DNA of 64,000 nt from Stieleria sedimenti (GTDB taxonomy: Bacteria > Planctomycetota > Planctomycetia > Pirellulales > Pirellulaceae): NCBI RefSeq assembly GCF_025060895.1, contig NZ_JANZKV010000182.1:1-64000 (forward strand). Reading direction: 5' to 3'. The position numbers were made by a program, and so were the translations under genes. The notes under the pieces were generated by a model, which did no database searches, was not told the DNA's origin, and saw only the letters and a program-made list of their open reading frames with translations. Of the stretch, positions 16,571-25,315 are shown piece by piece. Every line of letters begins with the position of its first letter. Within the stretch, counting starts at the first letter, position 1.

Positions 16571-19336
16571 TTGTCCGATATCAGCCGCACCGCACTGTTT
16601 GGCAAACTGAACAGCGTGGGTTACAAGTCGATCGAGAGTGCCACCGTGTTCTGCAAGATGCGCGGCAACCCCTACGTCGAACTCGTCCACTGGTTCAACC
16701 AAATCTTGCAACTGGAGGACTCGGACCTCCATCACATCGTCAAGCAGTTTAACATCAACCCGTCGAAACTGGTCAAGGACATGACCGAGTCGTTGGATAA
16801 ACTGCCCCGCGGGTCCACGTCGATCTCTGACCTGTCCTCCCACATCGAAGAAGCCGTCGAGCGGGGCTGGGTCTACGGCACGTTGATGTTCGGCGAATCC
16901 CAAGTCCGCACCGGGCACCTCGTCGTCGGAATGCTCAAGACACGCAGTCTGACACACGCCCTGCACGACATCTCCTCGGAATTCGAAAAGGTCAAACTGG
17001 ATACGCTGACCGACAAATTCGACGAAGTCGTCGCCGGTTCTCCAGAGGAATCGATGCGCGCTAGCGACGGCTTCCAGGTCGGCGGCGGCGCCGCCCCGGG
17101 AGAAGCCAGCGGCGCCATGTCTCCCGCGGCGATGGGCAAACAGGAAGCGCTCAAACAATTCACCGTCGATCTGACCGAAAACGCCCGCCAAGGCAAGATC
17201 GACCCGATCGTGGGACGCGACGAAGAGATTCGCCAGATCATCGACATTCTGATGCGTCGCCGGCAGAATAACCCCATCCTGACCGGCGAAGCCGGCGTCG
17301 GAAAAACCGCCGTCGTCGAAGGCTTCGCACTCAAAATCGCATCCGGCGATGTGCCGCCGCCGCTGAAAGATGTGTCGTTGCGATCGCTGGACGTCGGCCT
17401 GTTGCAAGCCGGTGCGAGTATGAAAGGCGAATTTGAAAACCGACTCAAACAGGTGATCGAGGAAGTTCAATCGTCGGAAAAACCGATCATCATGTTCATC
17501 GACGAAGCCCACACGTTGGTCGGCGCCGGCGGCGCCGCCGGAACCGGCGACGCGGCCAATTTGCTCAAGCCGGCCCTCGCCCGCGGGACGCTGCGAACCG
17601 TCGCCGCGACGACCTGGGCCGAATACAAGAAACACATCGAAAAAGATCCCGCGTTGACGCGGCGGTTTCAAGTCGTTCAGGTCGAAGAACCCAGCGAAGA
17701 ACGCGCCATTTTGATGATGCGTGGCATGGCGTCGACGCTCGAAAAACACCACAAGGTGAAAGTCCTGGACGAAGCCCTGGAAGCCGCCGTCCGGCTGTCC
17801 CATCGCTACATCCCCGCACGTCAGTTGCCTGATAAATCGGTCAGCCTGCTCGATACCGCCGCCGCACGCGTCGCAATCAGCCAACACGCCGTTCCCGCCG
17901 AAGTCGACGATTCGCGAAAACGAATCGATGCGCTCAATACCGAATTGCGAATCATCGCCGACGAGGATCTAGTCGGTGTCGAGACGACCGAACGACAACG
18001 CCGGGCTACCGAAGCGCTCGCCTATGAACAAGAACGGCTGAGCGGCTTGGAAGAACGCTGGAACAACGAAAAGGACCTGGTCGAAAAAATTCTGGACGTC
18101 CGCAGCCAGCTCCGCGGTCACCACGGAAAAGTCGAAGGCACCGACAGCCCGCTGGAAAAGGCCGCCGATGTGGAAGCCAAGAGCGTCAAGGTTCAGACCG
18201 CCGAGCCGACCGAAGAGAAGTCGGATGTCAAGCTGTCCGATGCAGACCGTCAGAAACTGCTCGACGAACTCAAAGAATTGCAAACACAACTTCAGGAGCT
18301 GCAAGGCGAACACCCGCTGATCCTGCCCACCGTCGACGAGCAAGCGGTCGGGTCGGTCGTCCAGGATTGGACCGGTATTCCCGTCGGGCGGATGGTCAAG
18401 GACGAATTGGCGACCGTTCTCAAGCTCGCCGATATCCTGAACGATCGAATCATCGGCCAGCGTCACGCGCTGGAGATGATCGCCAAACGCATCCAAACGT
18501 CACGGGCAAGCTTGGACAACCCCGGCAAACCGATCGGCGTGTTCATGCTGGCCGGCCCCTCGGGCGTCGGCAAAACGGAAACCGCGCTCGCGCTGGCCGA
18601 AGCGTTGTACGGCGGCGAGCAAAACGTGATCACGATCAACATGAGCGAGTTCCAAGAGGCGCACACCGTCAGCACGCTCAAAGGGGCGCCTCCCGGATAC
18701 GTCGGCTATGGCGAAGGCGGCGTGTTGACCGAAGCGGTACGCCGCCGTCCCTACAGCGTCGTGCTGTTGGACGAAGTCGAAAAAGCGCACCACGATGTGC
18801 ACGAAATCTTCTTCCAAGTCTTCGACAAGGGCTGGATGGAAGACGGCGAAGGCCGCGTGATCGACTTCAAAAACACACTGATCCTGTTGACCACCAATGC
18901 CGGAACCGATCTGACCATGAACCTGTGCAAGGATCCGGAATTGATGCCCGATCCCGAAGGCTTGTCCAAGGCCTTGCGCGCACCGCTGTTGAAAGTCTTC
19001 CCGCCGGCATTGCTGGGTCGGATCGTGACGATTCCCTACTACCCGCTCAGCGACGAGATGGTCGGCGCGATCGCGAAACTGCAACTCGGCCGGATCGCGA
19101 AACGCATGCAAGCCAACCACGACATCCCGTTCACGTATGATGACGAAGTGATCAAGTTGATTGCCAGTCGCTGCACGGAACTGGAGAGCGGCGGACGCAT
19201 GATCGACGCGATCTTGACCAACACGGTGTTGCCGCAAATCAGCGGCGAATTCCTGACCCGCATGATGGAGGGTAACCCTGCAAAACGCGTCCATGTTGAA
19301 GTGAAAGACGGTGAATTTGACTACTCGTTTGAGTGA
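16571..19336 (+). CDS. tssH: T6SS sheath-recycling AAA+ ATPase TssH (ClpV)
   Basis: ClpV disassembles contracted TssB-TssC sheaths. The 921-aa protein has an N-terminal Clp repeat domain, then two AAA+ modules. The first has Walker [10 protein letters not shown] and Walker B '[17 protein letters not shown]'; the second has '[16 protein letters not shown]' and '[13 protein letters not shown]', separated by a coiled middle domain. The tract '[21 protein letters not shown]' is typical of ClpV/ClpB. The start is TTG, 9 bases after an AGGAGA ribosome site; no in-frame ATG upstream fits. It ends the conserved core of the T6SS operon. Confidence 0.96.
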   Translation: MSDISRTALFGKLNSVGYKSIESATVFCKMRGNPYVELVHWFNQILQLEDSDLHHIVKQFNINPSKLVKDMTESLDKLPRGSTSISDLSSHIEEAVERGWVYGTLMFGESQVRTGHLVVGMLKTRSLTHALHDISSEFEKVKLDTLTDKFDEVVAGSPEESMRASDGFQVGGGAAPGEASGAMSPAAMGKQEALKQFTVDLTENARQGKIDPIVGRDEEIRQIIDILMRRRQNNPILTGEAGVGKTAVVEGFALKIASGDVPPPLKDVSLRSLDVGLLQAGASMKGEFENRLKQVIEEVQSSEKPIIMFIDEAHTLVGAGGAAGTGDAANLLKPALARGTLRTVAATTWAEYKKHIEKDPALTRRFQVVQVEEPSEERAILMMRGMASTLEKHHKVKVLDEALEAAVRLSHRYIPARQLPDKSVSLLDTAAARVAISQHAVPAEVDDSRKRIDALNTELRIIADEDLVGVETTERQRRATEALAYEQERLSGLEERWNNEKDLVEKILDVRSQLRGHHGKVEGTDSPLEKAADVEAKSVKVQTAEPTEEKSDVKLSDADRQKLLDELKELQTQLQELQGEHPLILPTVDEQAVGSVVQDWTGIPVGRMVKDELATVLKLADILNDRIIGQRHALEMIAKRIQTSRASLDNPGKPIGVFMLAGPSGVGKTETALALAEALYGGEQNVITINMSEFQEAHTVSTLKGAPPGYVGYGEGGVLTEAVRRRPYSVVLLDEVEKAHHDVHEIFFQVFDKGWMEDGEGRVIDFKNTLILLTTNAGTDLTMNLCKDPELMPDPEGLSKALRAPLLKVFPPALLGRIVTIPYYPLSDEMVGAIAKLQLGRIAKRMQANHDIPFTYDDEVIKLIASRCTELESGGRMIDAILTNTVLPQISGEFLTRMMEGNPAKRVHVEVKDGEFDYSFE

Positions 19337-19436
19337 TCAGGTGATCGAGTCGATTGTGAGCTGTCGCAGAATTGGCAGCATGGACCACTGAGACGGCGGG
19401 CGTTTTTTTTCTTCAGTACAATGCGAGGAGTGGGTG

Positions 19437-20063
19437 ATGAGTCTCGAAGACATGGGGATTCTGAATGTTGGCTGGGGCATTTGTGGTGTCACCAGTTCTC
19501 TTTACGCATTGCACTCGCACAGCCCATCGGTCAAACACTCGGCGCTGTCGTCACTGGCGACGGACAAATCCAAAATGGCGGGCGAAATCGGGGGCTATCT
19601 CGCCGAAGTGTTTGCGCAGGGGCATCCAAAGTTGATCGCGGAAATTGGTGCCTTCACACGCACCTTCAAAGGCTACGAAGGGTTTTCAGTGGTTGACTAC
19701 TTGCGTCAAGCCAAGGTCGCAGCGTCTTCGAGTGCTGTCATGGGGGATTTTTCGATCGCGATGCCGCCCGATTCGGTCGTGGACTATCTCAAGCGTCGTT
19801 GCGGATTTAGGAATCCCTCCGTCCTCTGGCAGTCAGGAAAAGGCATGATGCCGGCGAGCAGCGTTGGTGCCGCGAAAGAGTTAATCATCGGCGTCGGCAT
19901 TCCCGAGATGAAAATGTACGGCGGGCTGTGTCACTATCTCTACCAAGCCGCAAACGGAAAAATTCACAGCTGGGGCGAAATCTTTAACGACATCGCGTTA
20001 GCCGGCGCGAAGGTCAAACTTCCCGCTTGGACGCCCTGTGCATTGATTTCGCCTACCGGTTGA
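19437..20063 (+). CDS. Candidate cysteine-peptidase-like T6SS effector (papain/C39-like)
   Basis: This 208-aa protein has no recognised name. Near the N-terminus 'NVGWGICGVTSSLYALH' (Cys16) resembles the nucleophile region of papain-fold peptidases (Cys followed by Gly, small residues and Ser). Near the C-terminus 'GGLCHYLYQAANGKIHSWG' (His166) resembles the histidine segment of the same fold. Order and spacing (about 150 residues) suit such an enzyme. There is no signal peptide. It starts 100 bp after tssH with a good AGGAG site; ATG 19437 is chosen over GTG 19434. Position right after the core T6SS genes suggests an effector, with the next gene as a possible partner. Both the enzyme class and the effector role are inference. 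Confidence 0.6.
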   Translation: MSLEDMGILNVGWGICGVTSSLYALHSHSPSVKHSALSSLATDKSKMAGEIGGYLAEVFAQGHPKLIAEIGAFTRTFKGYEGFSVVDYLRQAKVAASSSAVMGDFSIAMPPDSVVDYLKRRCGFRNPSVLWQSGKGMMPASSVGAAKELIIGVGIPEMKMYGGLCHYLYQAANGKIHSWGEIFNDIALAGAKVKLPAWTPCALISPTG

Positions 20064-20117
20064 GAGTGAATGTAACCCATGAGCAAAAATGAGATGACCC
20101 TTTAAGCGGAGACAGTG

Positions 20118-20543
20118 ATGCCTGATTTAGAAGAAGTGATTGCATTGAAGTTGTCTGAAACATTGTTGGCCGACAAATCCGTCAAGGTTTCAAAAGGCGA
20201 TGCCGAGGAACGCCGTCAGGTGATCTACCGGGGCTATACCTTTCAAATCAGTAGAGGCCATGCCTATCGCGACCATGCGACGGGACCCGCAACGAATCCG
20301 CGTTTTAGCGGTCCAGACAAATCGGTCGAGAAAGCGATCATGGACGATGCGATTCGCCGCATCGAGGCCGACGCGATTCCGAAGGTCACGGGGATCGCGT
20401 CGCCCGGAACCGGCGTGCTCGTTCACGGTGTACCGATCCGCTACAACCTGGTGCGGATCAAAAAAGGCGCGGCGGGTTTCATGTACATGATCAGCGACTA
20501 CATGGTCTGGCAGGGCGACCCCGAGGCACTGCAGAAATTTTGA
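20118..20543 (+). CDS. Hypothetical protein downstream of the candidate peptidase
   Basis: This 141-aa protein has no signal peptide or membrane segment. It has a mixed alpha/beta look with several His and basic residues ('GYTFQISRGHAYRDHATGP', 'VLVHGVPIRYNLVRIKKG'). No family is recognised. It lies 54 bp after the 208-aa candidate effector on the same strand, so it may be its immunity protein, an adaptor or another effector. ATG 20118 follows GTG 20115 directly, and a purine-rich GCGGAGA lies upstream. Confidence 0.6.
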   Translation: MPDLEEVIALKLSETLLADKSVKVSKGDAEERRQVIYRGYTFQISRGHAYRDHATGPATNPRFSGPDKSVEKAIMDDAIRRIEADAIPKVTGIASPGTGVLVHGVPIRYNLVRIKKGAAGFMYMISDYMVWQGDPEALQKF

Positions 20544-20691
20544 TCGTCGTGGTTGACGTTGATGCCATTGCAGCGCAATCCGTCGGCGCACGCCATGCCT
20601 GGGTTTTTACCCGCCCGTTGTGATGGGTGAGAACCCGAAGGACTCCCGACAGCATTGTCACCCTCACAACACCAAACCCTGGAGAATTTTA

Positions 20692-21267
20692 ATGGCACAG
20701 AATCGCGTCGCGTTTATTCCCTGGAACGAAAACCAAGCCGGAAACTTTAAGACAGAGTATGAAGATAGTCACGCAAACCGTGCACTGACTCATCACAAGC
20801 GAAAGTGGACAATTGTGTATTTGGACAGCCCCGGCCAGCCATTGGCGGATGTCGGATGTGGATTCGGGACCCGGATTCATATTGCGGGGCACGGCGCGAT
20901 CGGTGATCCCGACATTGGCGCCGACCATGGCACCGGTGGTGGCGACAAGAGCTACTCTGAAGTCGTGGATGCCATGTTCGCAAAGGGGCTGAAGAAACGC
21001 TACATCGGTACGATCGCATGTGACGTGTGCTACAGCGCGTTGGGCGATCCGCCGTTTGCAAAGCTACTTGCACGCGAACTCTATCAGCGTGGGCTAAAGG
21101 CCAGTTGCGTCTTGGGATACAAAGGAAGCATGGGGGCCGAATACACTGATGAACTTGGTGGTCATAAATACAATCACCGCGTCGTCGATGTCGAAGACGA
21201 ACATGGCAATGTCATTGACACCGTCAAGTCGAGCAAGATGCAAGAACGATTCTTTGGATGGACGTGA
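20692..21267 (+). CDS. Clan-CD (C80/caspase-like) cysteine-protease-like protein, paralogue 1
   Basis: This 191-aa protein carries a His motif 'TRIHIAGHGAIGD' (His67) and, about 40 residues on, a Cys motif 'TIACDVCYSALGDPPFAKLLAREL' (Cys110/Cys113) ending in 'SCVLGYKG'. The layout, a beta-strand ending in G-H-G and then a beta-strand ending in a Cys, is that of clan CD peptidases such as the C80 toxin autoprocessing domain, CHAT and caspases. No leader is present. The ATG at 20692 follows GGAG; the longer reading frame from 20620 lacks this support. It is about 60% similar by eye to the convergent gene at 21738-22328. In a T6SS accessory region it may be an effector or an effector-processing protease (inference). 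Confidence 0.7.
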   Translation: MAQNRVAFIPWNENQAGNFKTEYEDSHANRALTHHKRKWTIVYLDSPGQPLADVGCGFGTRIHIAGHGAIGDPDIGADHGTGGGDKSYSEVVDAMFAKGLKKRYIGTIACDVCYSALGDPPFAKLLARELYQRGLKASCVLGYKGSMGAEYTDELGGHKYNHRVVDVEDEHGNVIDTVKSSKMQERFFGWT

Positions 21268-21411
21268 GCCGGTATCACCGGGCGGGCAGTCTGAGCACCG
21301 CCGCCTGTCCATGAGTTGGCAGACCCAGCGTTTGCAAATGCAGCGTTTCGCTCGGCCTGCGTCCTGGTGGTGTAAGGTCACAAACGCTGCAGTGAAGACG
21401 GAACGTCGCCT

Positions 21412-21546
21412 TCACTTCCAGCCGAAGAACCGTGTCTGCGCTGTGCTGGATTTGACTTCTCTTCCGTCCGTAAGTTCAATCATGCGGTGACTGTGTTTGC
21501 CACCCCTATCGCTGCCGTCTGCGAAGAACGTGTCGTAGGTTGCATA
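21412..21546 (-). pseudogene. C-terminal remnant of a third clan-CD paralogue
   Basis: Read leftward, these 44 codons before a TGA stop give 'GGKHSHRMIEL...' and end 'QTRFFGWK'. This lines up with the C-termini of both intact paralogues ('GGSKYTHRMVYEM...ERFFGFN' and 'GGHKYNHRVVDVE...ERFFGWT'). An in-frame stop lies just upstream and the catalytic half is missing, so this is a decayed copy, directly downstream of the paralogue at 21738-22328 and in the same orientation. The rest of 21268-21737 holds no gene. Confidence 0.75.
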
Positions 21547-21737
21547 TCAATCATTTTGTCTCCACCCTTGTCAGCCATGGGCAATCAGTGTCGACGCCCA
21601 CACGTTTTGCGATTCCGGAGGGGAGGTCCGAACCGACGTCGAATTTGCCCGTCGGAACGGCCGGCCAAATCAATGAACGATTCGGGATCGATGCCAAGCT
21701 TCTGCCTCTGCCGCATCGCTGGTGCAGCATCGGCGGC

Positions 21738-22328
21738 TCAGTTGAATCCGAAGAACCGCTCTTGCATCTTGCTCGACTTGTGCACCGCAACGCGATTGTC
21801 GTTTTCGTCCATTTCGTACACCATGCGGTGAGTGTACTTGGAGCCGCCGAGCATTTGCTGCGAGGCCGGATGATACGTCGAGATCAGCGGACCCTTGTAG
21901 CCGAGCACACAACTTGCCTTCAGCCCACGCTTGTACAACTCTCGGGCAAGCATCTTGGCGTACGATGGCGACCCGATGGCACTGTAGCAGACGTCGCAGG
22001 CCACCGTGCCGAGATAGTATTTTTTGAGACCCTTTTCGAACATCATGTCGACCAGTTCCTCGATGCCGACGTCCGCTGCACCCGTCCCGTGGTCAGCACC
22101 CAGTTCTGGATCCCCGATTGCACCGTGCCCGACCACATGGATACGAGTGCCGATTCCTGCACCAATCTTTGCAAGTGGCTTGCCGGGTGTATCACGACAG
22201 ATCACCGTTACTTTGCGTTTTCGGTGTGCGCTGCCTTTGTCCGAATGGTCTGCATCAGAGTGTTCCGATGCGAAGGTCCCCGATTGCGCTCGATCCCACG
22301 GTATGAACAGCGTGCGACTGGTTGCCAT
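21738..22328 (-). CDS. Clan-CD (C80/caspase-like) cysteine-protease-like protein, paralogue 2
   Basis: This 196-aa paralogue of the protein at 20692-21267 is encoded convergently. The same motifs are intact: 'TRIHVVGHGAIGDPELGADHGTG' (His68) and 'TVACDVCYSAIG...YAKMLARELYKRG' (Cys111/Cys114), then 'SCVLGYKG'. It is the last intact gene of a leftward series (63-aa protein, TssB-TssC fusion, methyltransferase, this gene), after a 295-bp gap with no gene seen. Two intact copies plus one remnant within 1.7 kb point to local duplication. The function is inferred from motif layout only. Confidence 0.7.
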   Translation of the reverse strand: MATSRTLFIPWDRAQSGTFASEHSDADHSDKGSAHRKRKVTVICRDTPGKPLAKIGAGIGTRIHVVGHGAIGDPELGADHGTGAADVGIEELVDMMFEKGLKKYYLGTVACDVCYSAIGSPSYAKMLARELYKRGLKASCVLGYKGPLISTYHPASQQMLGGSKYTHRMVYEMDENDNRVAVHKSSKMQERFFGFN

Positions 22329-22623
22329 ATGATTTCTCAGGTGTTGTTAGGTTCAATCCCATTTTCGGTGAACGCGAGTTTCGCACCACACGCATTTTGA
22401 TCTGCTGCGGGGGCGCTGTCGCAGCCATAGAGTAGCTTATTGCGAAGATCGCTGCTTTCAAGACGTAAGCCTTGGAATTCCTTCCACTCGTATCGGCAGA
22501 AATTGACGCCGCGTTGAGGGCATCAGCGCCGCTGCGGGCATCAGGTTCTGGGGCTGCCTGAACCAGCGAGCAATTCGTGCCGGAAGGGCACAAGCGATTT
22601 TCACATCTCTCTCCTCCGCACCG

Positions 22624-23226
22624 TTATTGGAGAACTCTCTCGCGGACTCTTAAAATCGTACCGCCGTGATAGGTGACCAGCAACGACTTCGACGCCGGCG
22701 ATCGCGCAAAAAGTGTTAAGATGTAAGCCTCTTCCGCCGGCCAGGGATAGGCGTAGACCACGTCACTGGTTCGCGGACCGATCGGATAGGGCTGGTGCAA
22801 TGTCTCTTCATCGCATCGTTCGGGCAGCTCGCGATAACTGGATTGGATGAATTTCGCCGTGACGTTCGCTTCGTTTGCGAGGGTTCTGGCGAATCGGCAA
22901 AGCGACGGCTCGATCTCAATTCCGCTGGCCTGGTATCCCAGCTGTGATGCGATGCAGGTCACCACTCCCAGACCGCTGCCCCATTCGCAAAACGATAGGT
23001 CACCGCCGCGTCCACTGCCGAGACCACTGCCGAGACCCGCGTCGCGGACGTGCTTGAGCGCGTGGTAGGCGATGTAGTAGTTGCTGTTGACCAACAACGG
23101 AATCCGCTTTTGATCCTCGTCCGATTTCATTTGCCCGTGCAGACGCTCGGCGATCTCAATCGTGCGGAGAATTTCAGGCGGCGGCGTGTCCCAGCACACC
23201 GGAATGTCAACGTCGATTAAGTCCAT
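22624..23226 (-). CDS. SAM-dependent methyltransferase-like protein
   Basis: This 200-aa protein has a Rossmann-type motif I 'FCEWGSGLGVVTCIASQLGYQASGIEIEP' followed by acidic motif II. The overall pattern resembles small class I methyltransferases of the FAM173/lysine methyltransferase kind ('GSGxGxxT', '..GIEIEPSLC'). A GLGSGLGSG tandem stretch precedes motif I. The substrate is unknown. It starts 37 bp after the TssB-TssC fusion stop, so co-transcription is likely; modification of a T6SS or effector protein is one possibility, unsupported by sequence. Confidence 0.7.
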   Translation of the reverse strand: MDLIDVDIPVCWDTPPPEILRTIEIAERLHGQMKSDEDQKRIPLLVNSNYYIAYHALKHVRDAGLGSGLGSGRGGDLSFCEWGSGLGVVTCIASQLGYQASGIEIEPSLCRFARTLANEANVTAKFIQSSYRELPERCDEETLHQPYPIGPRTSDVVYAYPWPAEEAYILTLFARSPASKSLLVTYHGGTILRVRERVLQ

Positions 23227-23262
23227 CGGTGGCGAACGAGGTTCCTGCTTTACGTCGTGATG

Positions 23263-24798
23263 CTACGACCAAGGACCGGCGAGCGCCGACGGCGGGGACG
23301 AGACCGATTGCACTCGCAGGACTCGCGCGGCGTTGCGGTTCTTGAAACTCATCAGCGGCATCACCCCCTGGTCCAACACCTGTTCGGCCACGCGCTCGGA
23401 AAGAAACACTTCCGCACAAGCCTTCAAGTGCACTTCGCCGTCTTCGTCCTTGTACGTCAATGCGGGCAAATCACCGATCTCCTGCAAATCCCCCGGAGTC
23501 ATCTCCCATCCGGATTCCAGGAACGATGTGGCCAACAACGTTGCGACAAACAACGACGGTGTTCCCCACAACAAGGACTCGTGATCAGTGATCGGGTCGT
23601 TGATCTCCTCGAAATCAAACGCGTCGACTGAACTGGTCGATGCACCGTAGGGCAATCGCAACAAAAACCGCGGGCCGGACAACCCGATCCAAGGCGCCGC
23701 CGCGCTCTTGCGAATGCTTTCCCAATCCGCTTCTTGTCGACTCGGCTCCGCAGCGGGTTTGGGGATTTCATCGGTCCACGCCTGGCAACCGACCAGCTGT
23801 GGCGATGCGGCCGCCAGCACGGGGCCTCCCGAGTTTGCCCCGATCGCTCCCAGTCGGGTCAGCAAGATCAGATCGTTCAATTCATGGCTGAAGGTTTCGT
23901 TGCAGACTAACAGCGAAAAGGGGACTTGTTCTCGGTCGGTGACCAGACGTCGGAACAGCAACGAATCTTCCAACTGTTCCGACGACGATTCGCCCGCTTC
24001 CAACAGCTCCGGTTTGGTGACATCCCAGAGGAAGACCTGGACCTCTTCGGACTGTGTCACTTGCGAGACGAGAAAATTCAATCCCAGCCAAGCGGCTTCC
24101 AAGGCCTGGAACGATCGGTCATGCAGGATCGTCCGCATCTGTCCGGCGATCGCCGCGTCGGCGTGGGCGATGTACTCGTCCTGCCGCGGGTCCGGCTTGG
24201 GTTCGATGTAGGGCGCGACGATCTGGTTGATCAAGCCTTGGATGTCCAGCTGTGGTGACCGTGGCCCCGTCGTGTCCACGCTCTTGGCCGATTGACCCAA
24301 CACACGCTCCAACGTGTCCGAATCGGTTTCGTCAGCGGACTTGGTTGGCGCGTCCGCTGCCGCCGACGCGTCCTGATCCGCGTCGGTTGGTTTGTCTTCC
24401 GTTTGAATCGACAACGCCTGGCTCAAGTCGGCGACGGCATCGGAGAACGATTTGGGATCCGTCAGCCGCTTTCGCAACTGTCGCAACTCGTGAAAAATCG
24501 GCACGTTTCGATACAGCGAATCGGGATGGAAGTCATCCAGCGCGCTGATGCCGATCTCGATCACGCCGTCGCGATGGTCGCTCAACCGGACCGCTGCGGT
24601 CGGAGCGATTTTTTCCAGCACGTCTTCGAAGTTGTCGATGTCGACGCGTTGAAACTTCTTCTCCGCCAGTGATCCGGAGACGCCTGCGCGGCCGGAAAAG
24701 TTGCCCATCACCACGATCCTCATCGGCTGCTGTGGATCGAGCGGGCGTGCCGAACCGACATTGCCGAATTGAAAGCTGGATTCGAATGAGTTGGACAA
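23263..24798 (-). CDS. TssB-TssC fusion sheath-like protein
   Basis: The first ~130 residues follow the TssB pattern: 'MRIVVMGNFSG', 'KKFQRVDIDNFEDVLEKIAP', 'IEIGISALDDFHPDSLYRNVP', 'ELRQLRKRL'. An acidic linker (about 135-190) leads to a TssC-like part: 'MRTILHDRSFQALEAAWLGLNFLV', 'PWIGLSGPRFLLRLPYGASTSSVDAFDFEE', with the core equivalent to TssC residues about 75-420. The C-terminus lacks the TssC 'HYQLEGLSVSLRLVSKLP' strand. At 511 aa it is thus a sheath-subunit fusion in addition to the separate tssB and tssC. It could cap or start the sheath or build a variant sheath (inference). It heads a leftward group with a methyltransferase. Confidence 0.85.
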   Translation of the reverse strand: MSNSFESSFQFGNVGSARPLDPQQPMRIVVMGNFSGRAGVSGSLAEKKFQRVDIDNFEDVLEKIAPTAAVRLSDHRDGVIEIGISALDDFHPDSLYRNVPIFHELRQLRKRLTDPKSFSDAVADLSQALSIQTEDKPTDADQDASAAADAPTKSADETDSDTLERVLGQSAKSVDTTGPRSPQLDIQGLINQIVAPYIEPKPDPRQDEYIAHADAAIAGQMRTILHDRSFQALEAAWLGLNFLVSQVTQSEEVQVFLWDVTKPELLEAGESSSEQLEDSLLFRRLVTDREQVPFSLLVCNETFSHELNDLILLTRLGAIGANSGGPVLAAASPQLVGCQAWTDEIPKPAAEPSRQEADWESIRKSAAAPWIGLSGPRFLLRLPYGASTSSVDAFDFEEINDPITDHESLLWGTPSLFVATLLATSFLESGWEMTPGDLQEIGDLPALTYKDEDGEVHLKACAEVFLSERVAEQVLDQGVMPLMSFKNRNAARVLRVQSVSSPPSALAGPWS

Positions 24799-24981
24799 CG
24801 TAGGGACTCCGATTCAGGCAACGGTGGACGGGGAGGTTTCGGAACGGTTTCGTCGATCAAAAACCGGGTATGCGGTCAGGAATTGTTGGTGTCTAGGCTT
24901 TAGCCGATTTCTCGGCACAACGAAGCGCCGCAAGGCAGGACATCAGCGAACCGCTTGCATGCAGTTCATGGTGGTGACCGG

Positions 24982-25173
24982 TTAATCGTCCGTCGACTTT
25001 GCGGCGCGATAGCCGTCTTTGTATCCATGTTTGTACGCTTGATTCAGCAGGACGGCATAGTGATTGGCACTGCCGGCATCGCGGCAGGTCAAGATGGACC
25101 GGCCGGTCGGATCCAGCACCTCAAATTTTCCCGATTCTCCGGCGACATGGAAAAGCTGACTCTCTTCGGACAA
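24982..25173 (-). CDS. Small hypothetical protein, 63 aa
   Basis: The reading frame starts at TTG, 6 bases after GGAGAG, a strong ribosome site. It encodes a soluble 63-aa protein ('FHVAGESGKFEVLDPTGRSILTCRDAGSANHY...YKHGYKDGYRAA'). No family is recognised. It lies 183 bp upstream of the TssB-TssC fusion on the same strand and may be co-transcribed. The intervening 183 bp hold no gene. Confidence 0.55.
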   Translation of the reverse strand: MSEESQLFHVAGESGKFEVLDPTGRSILTCRDAGSANHYAVLLNQAYKHGYKDGYRAAKSTDD

Positions 25174-25315
25174 AAGATCTCTCCGACATTCACATCATGG
25201 CCCTGCGCGACGGTTTCTCGTCCATAATCTACCAGCATTGCGAAGCGTTGTCGCGACTTGGAGCGACAAGATCGCCGGGGTCGAAGTCAAACGTGTCTTT
25301 GTGAAGGTGTGATTC

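Noticed and set aside
16544-17887. 447-aa leftward ORF
   Set aside because: It lies antisense to tssH, an unambiguous ClpV gene.
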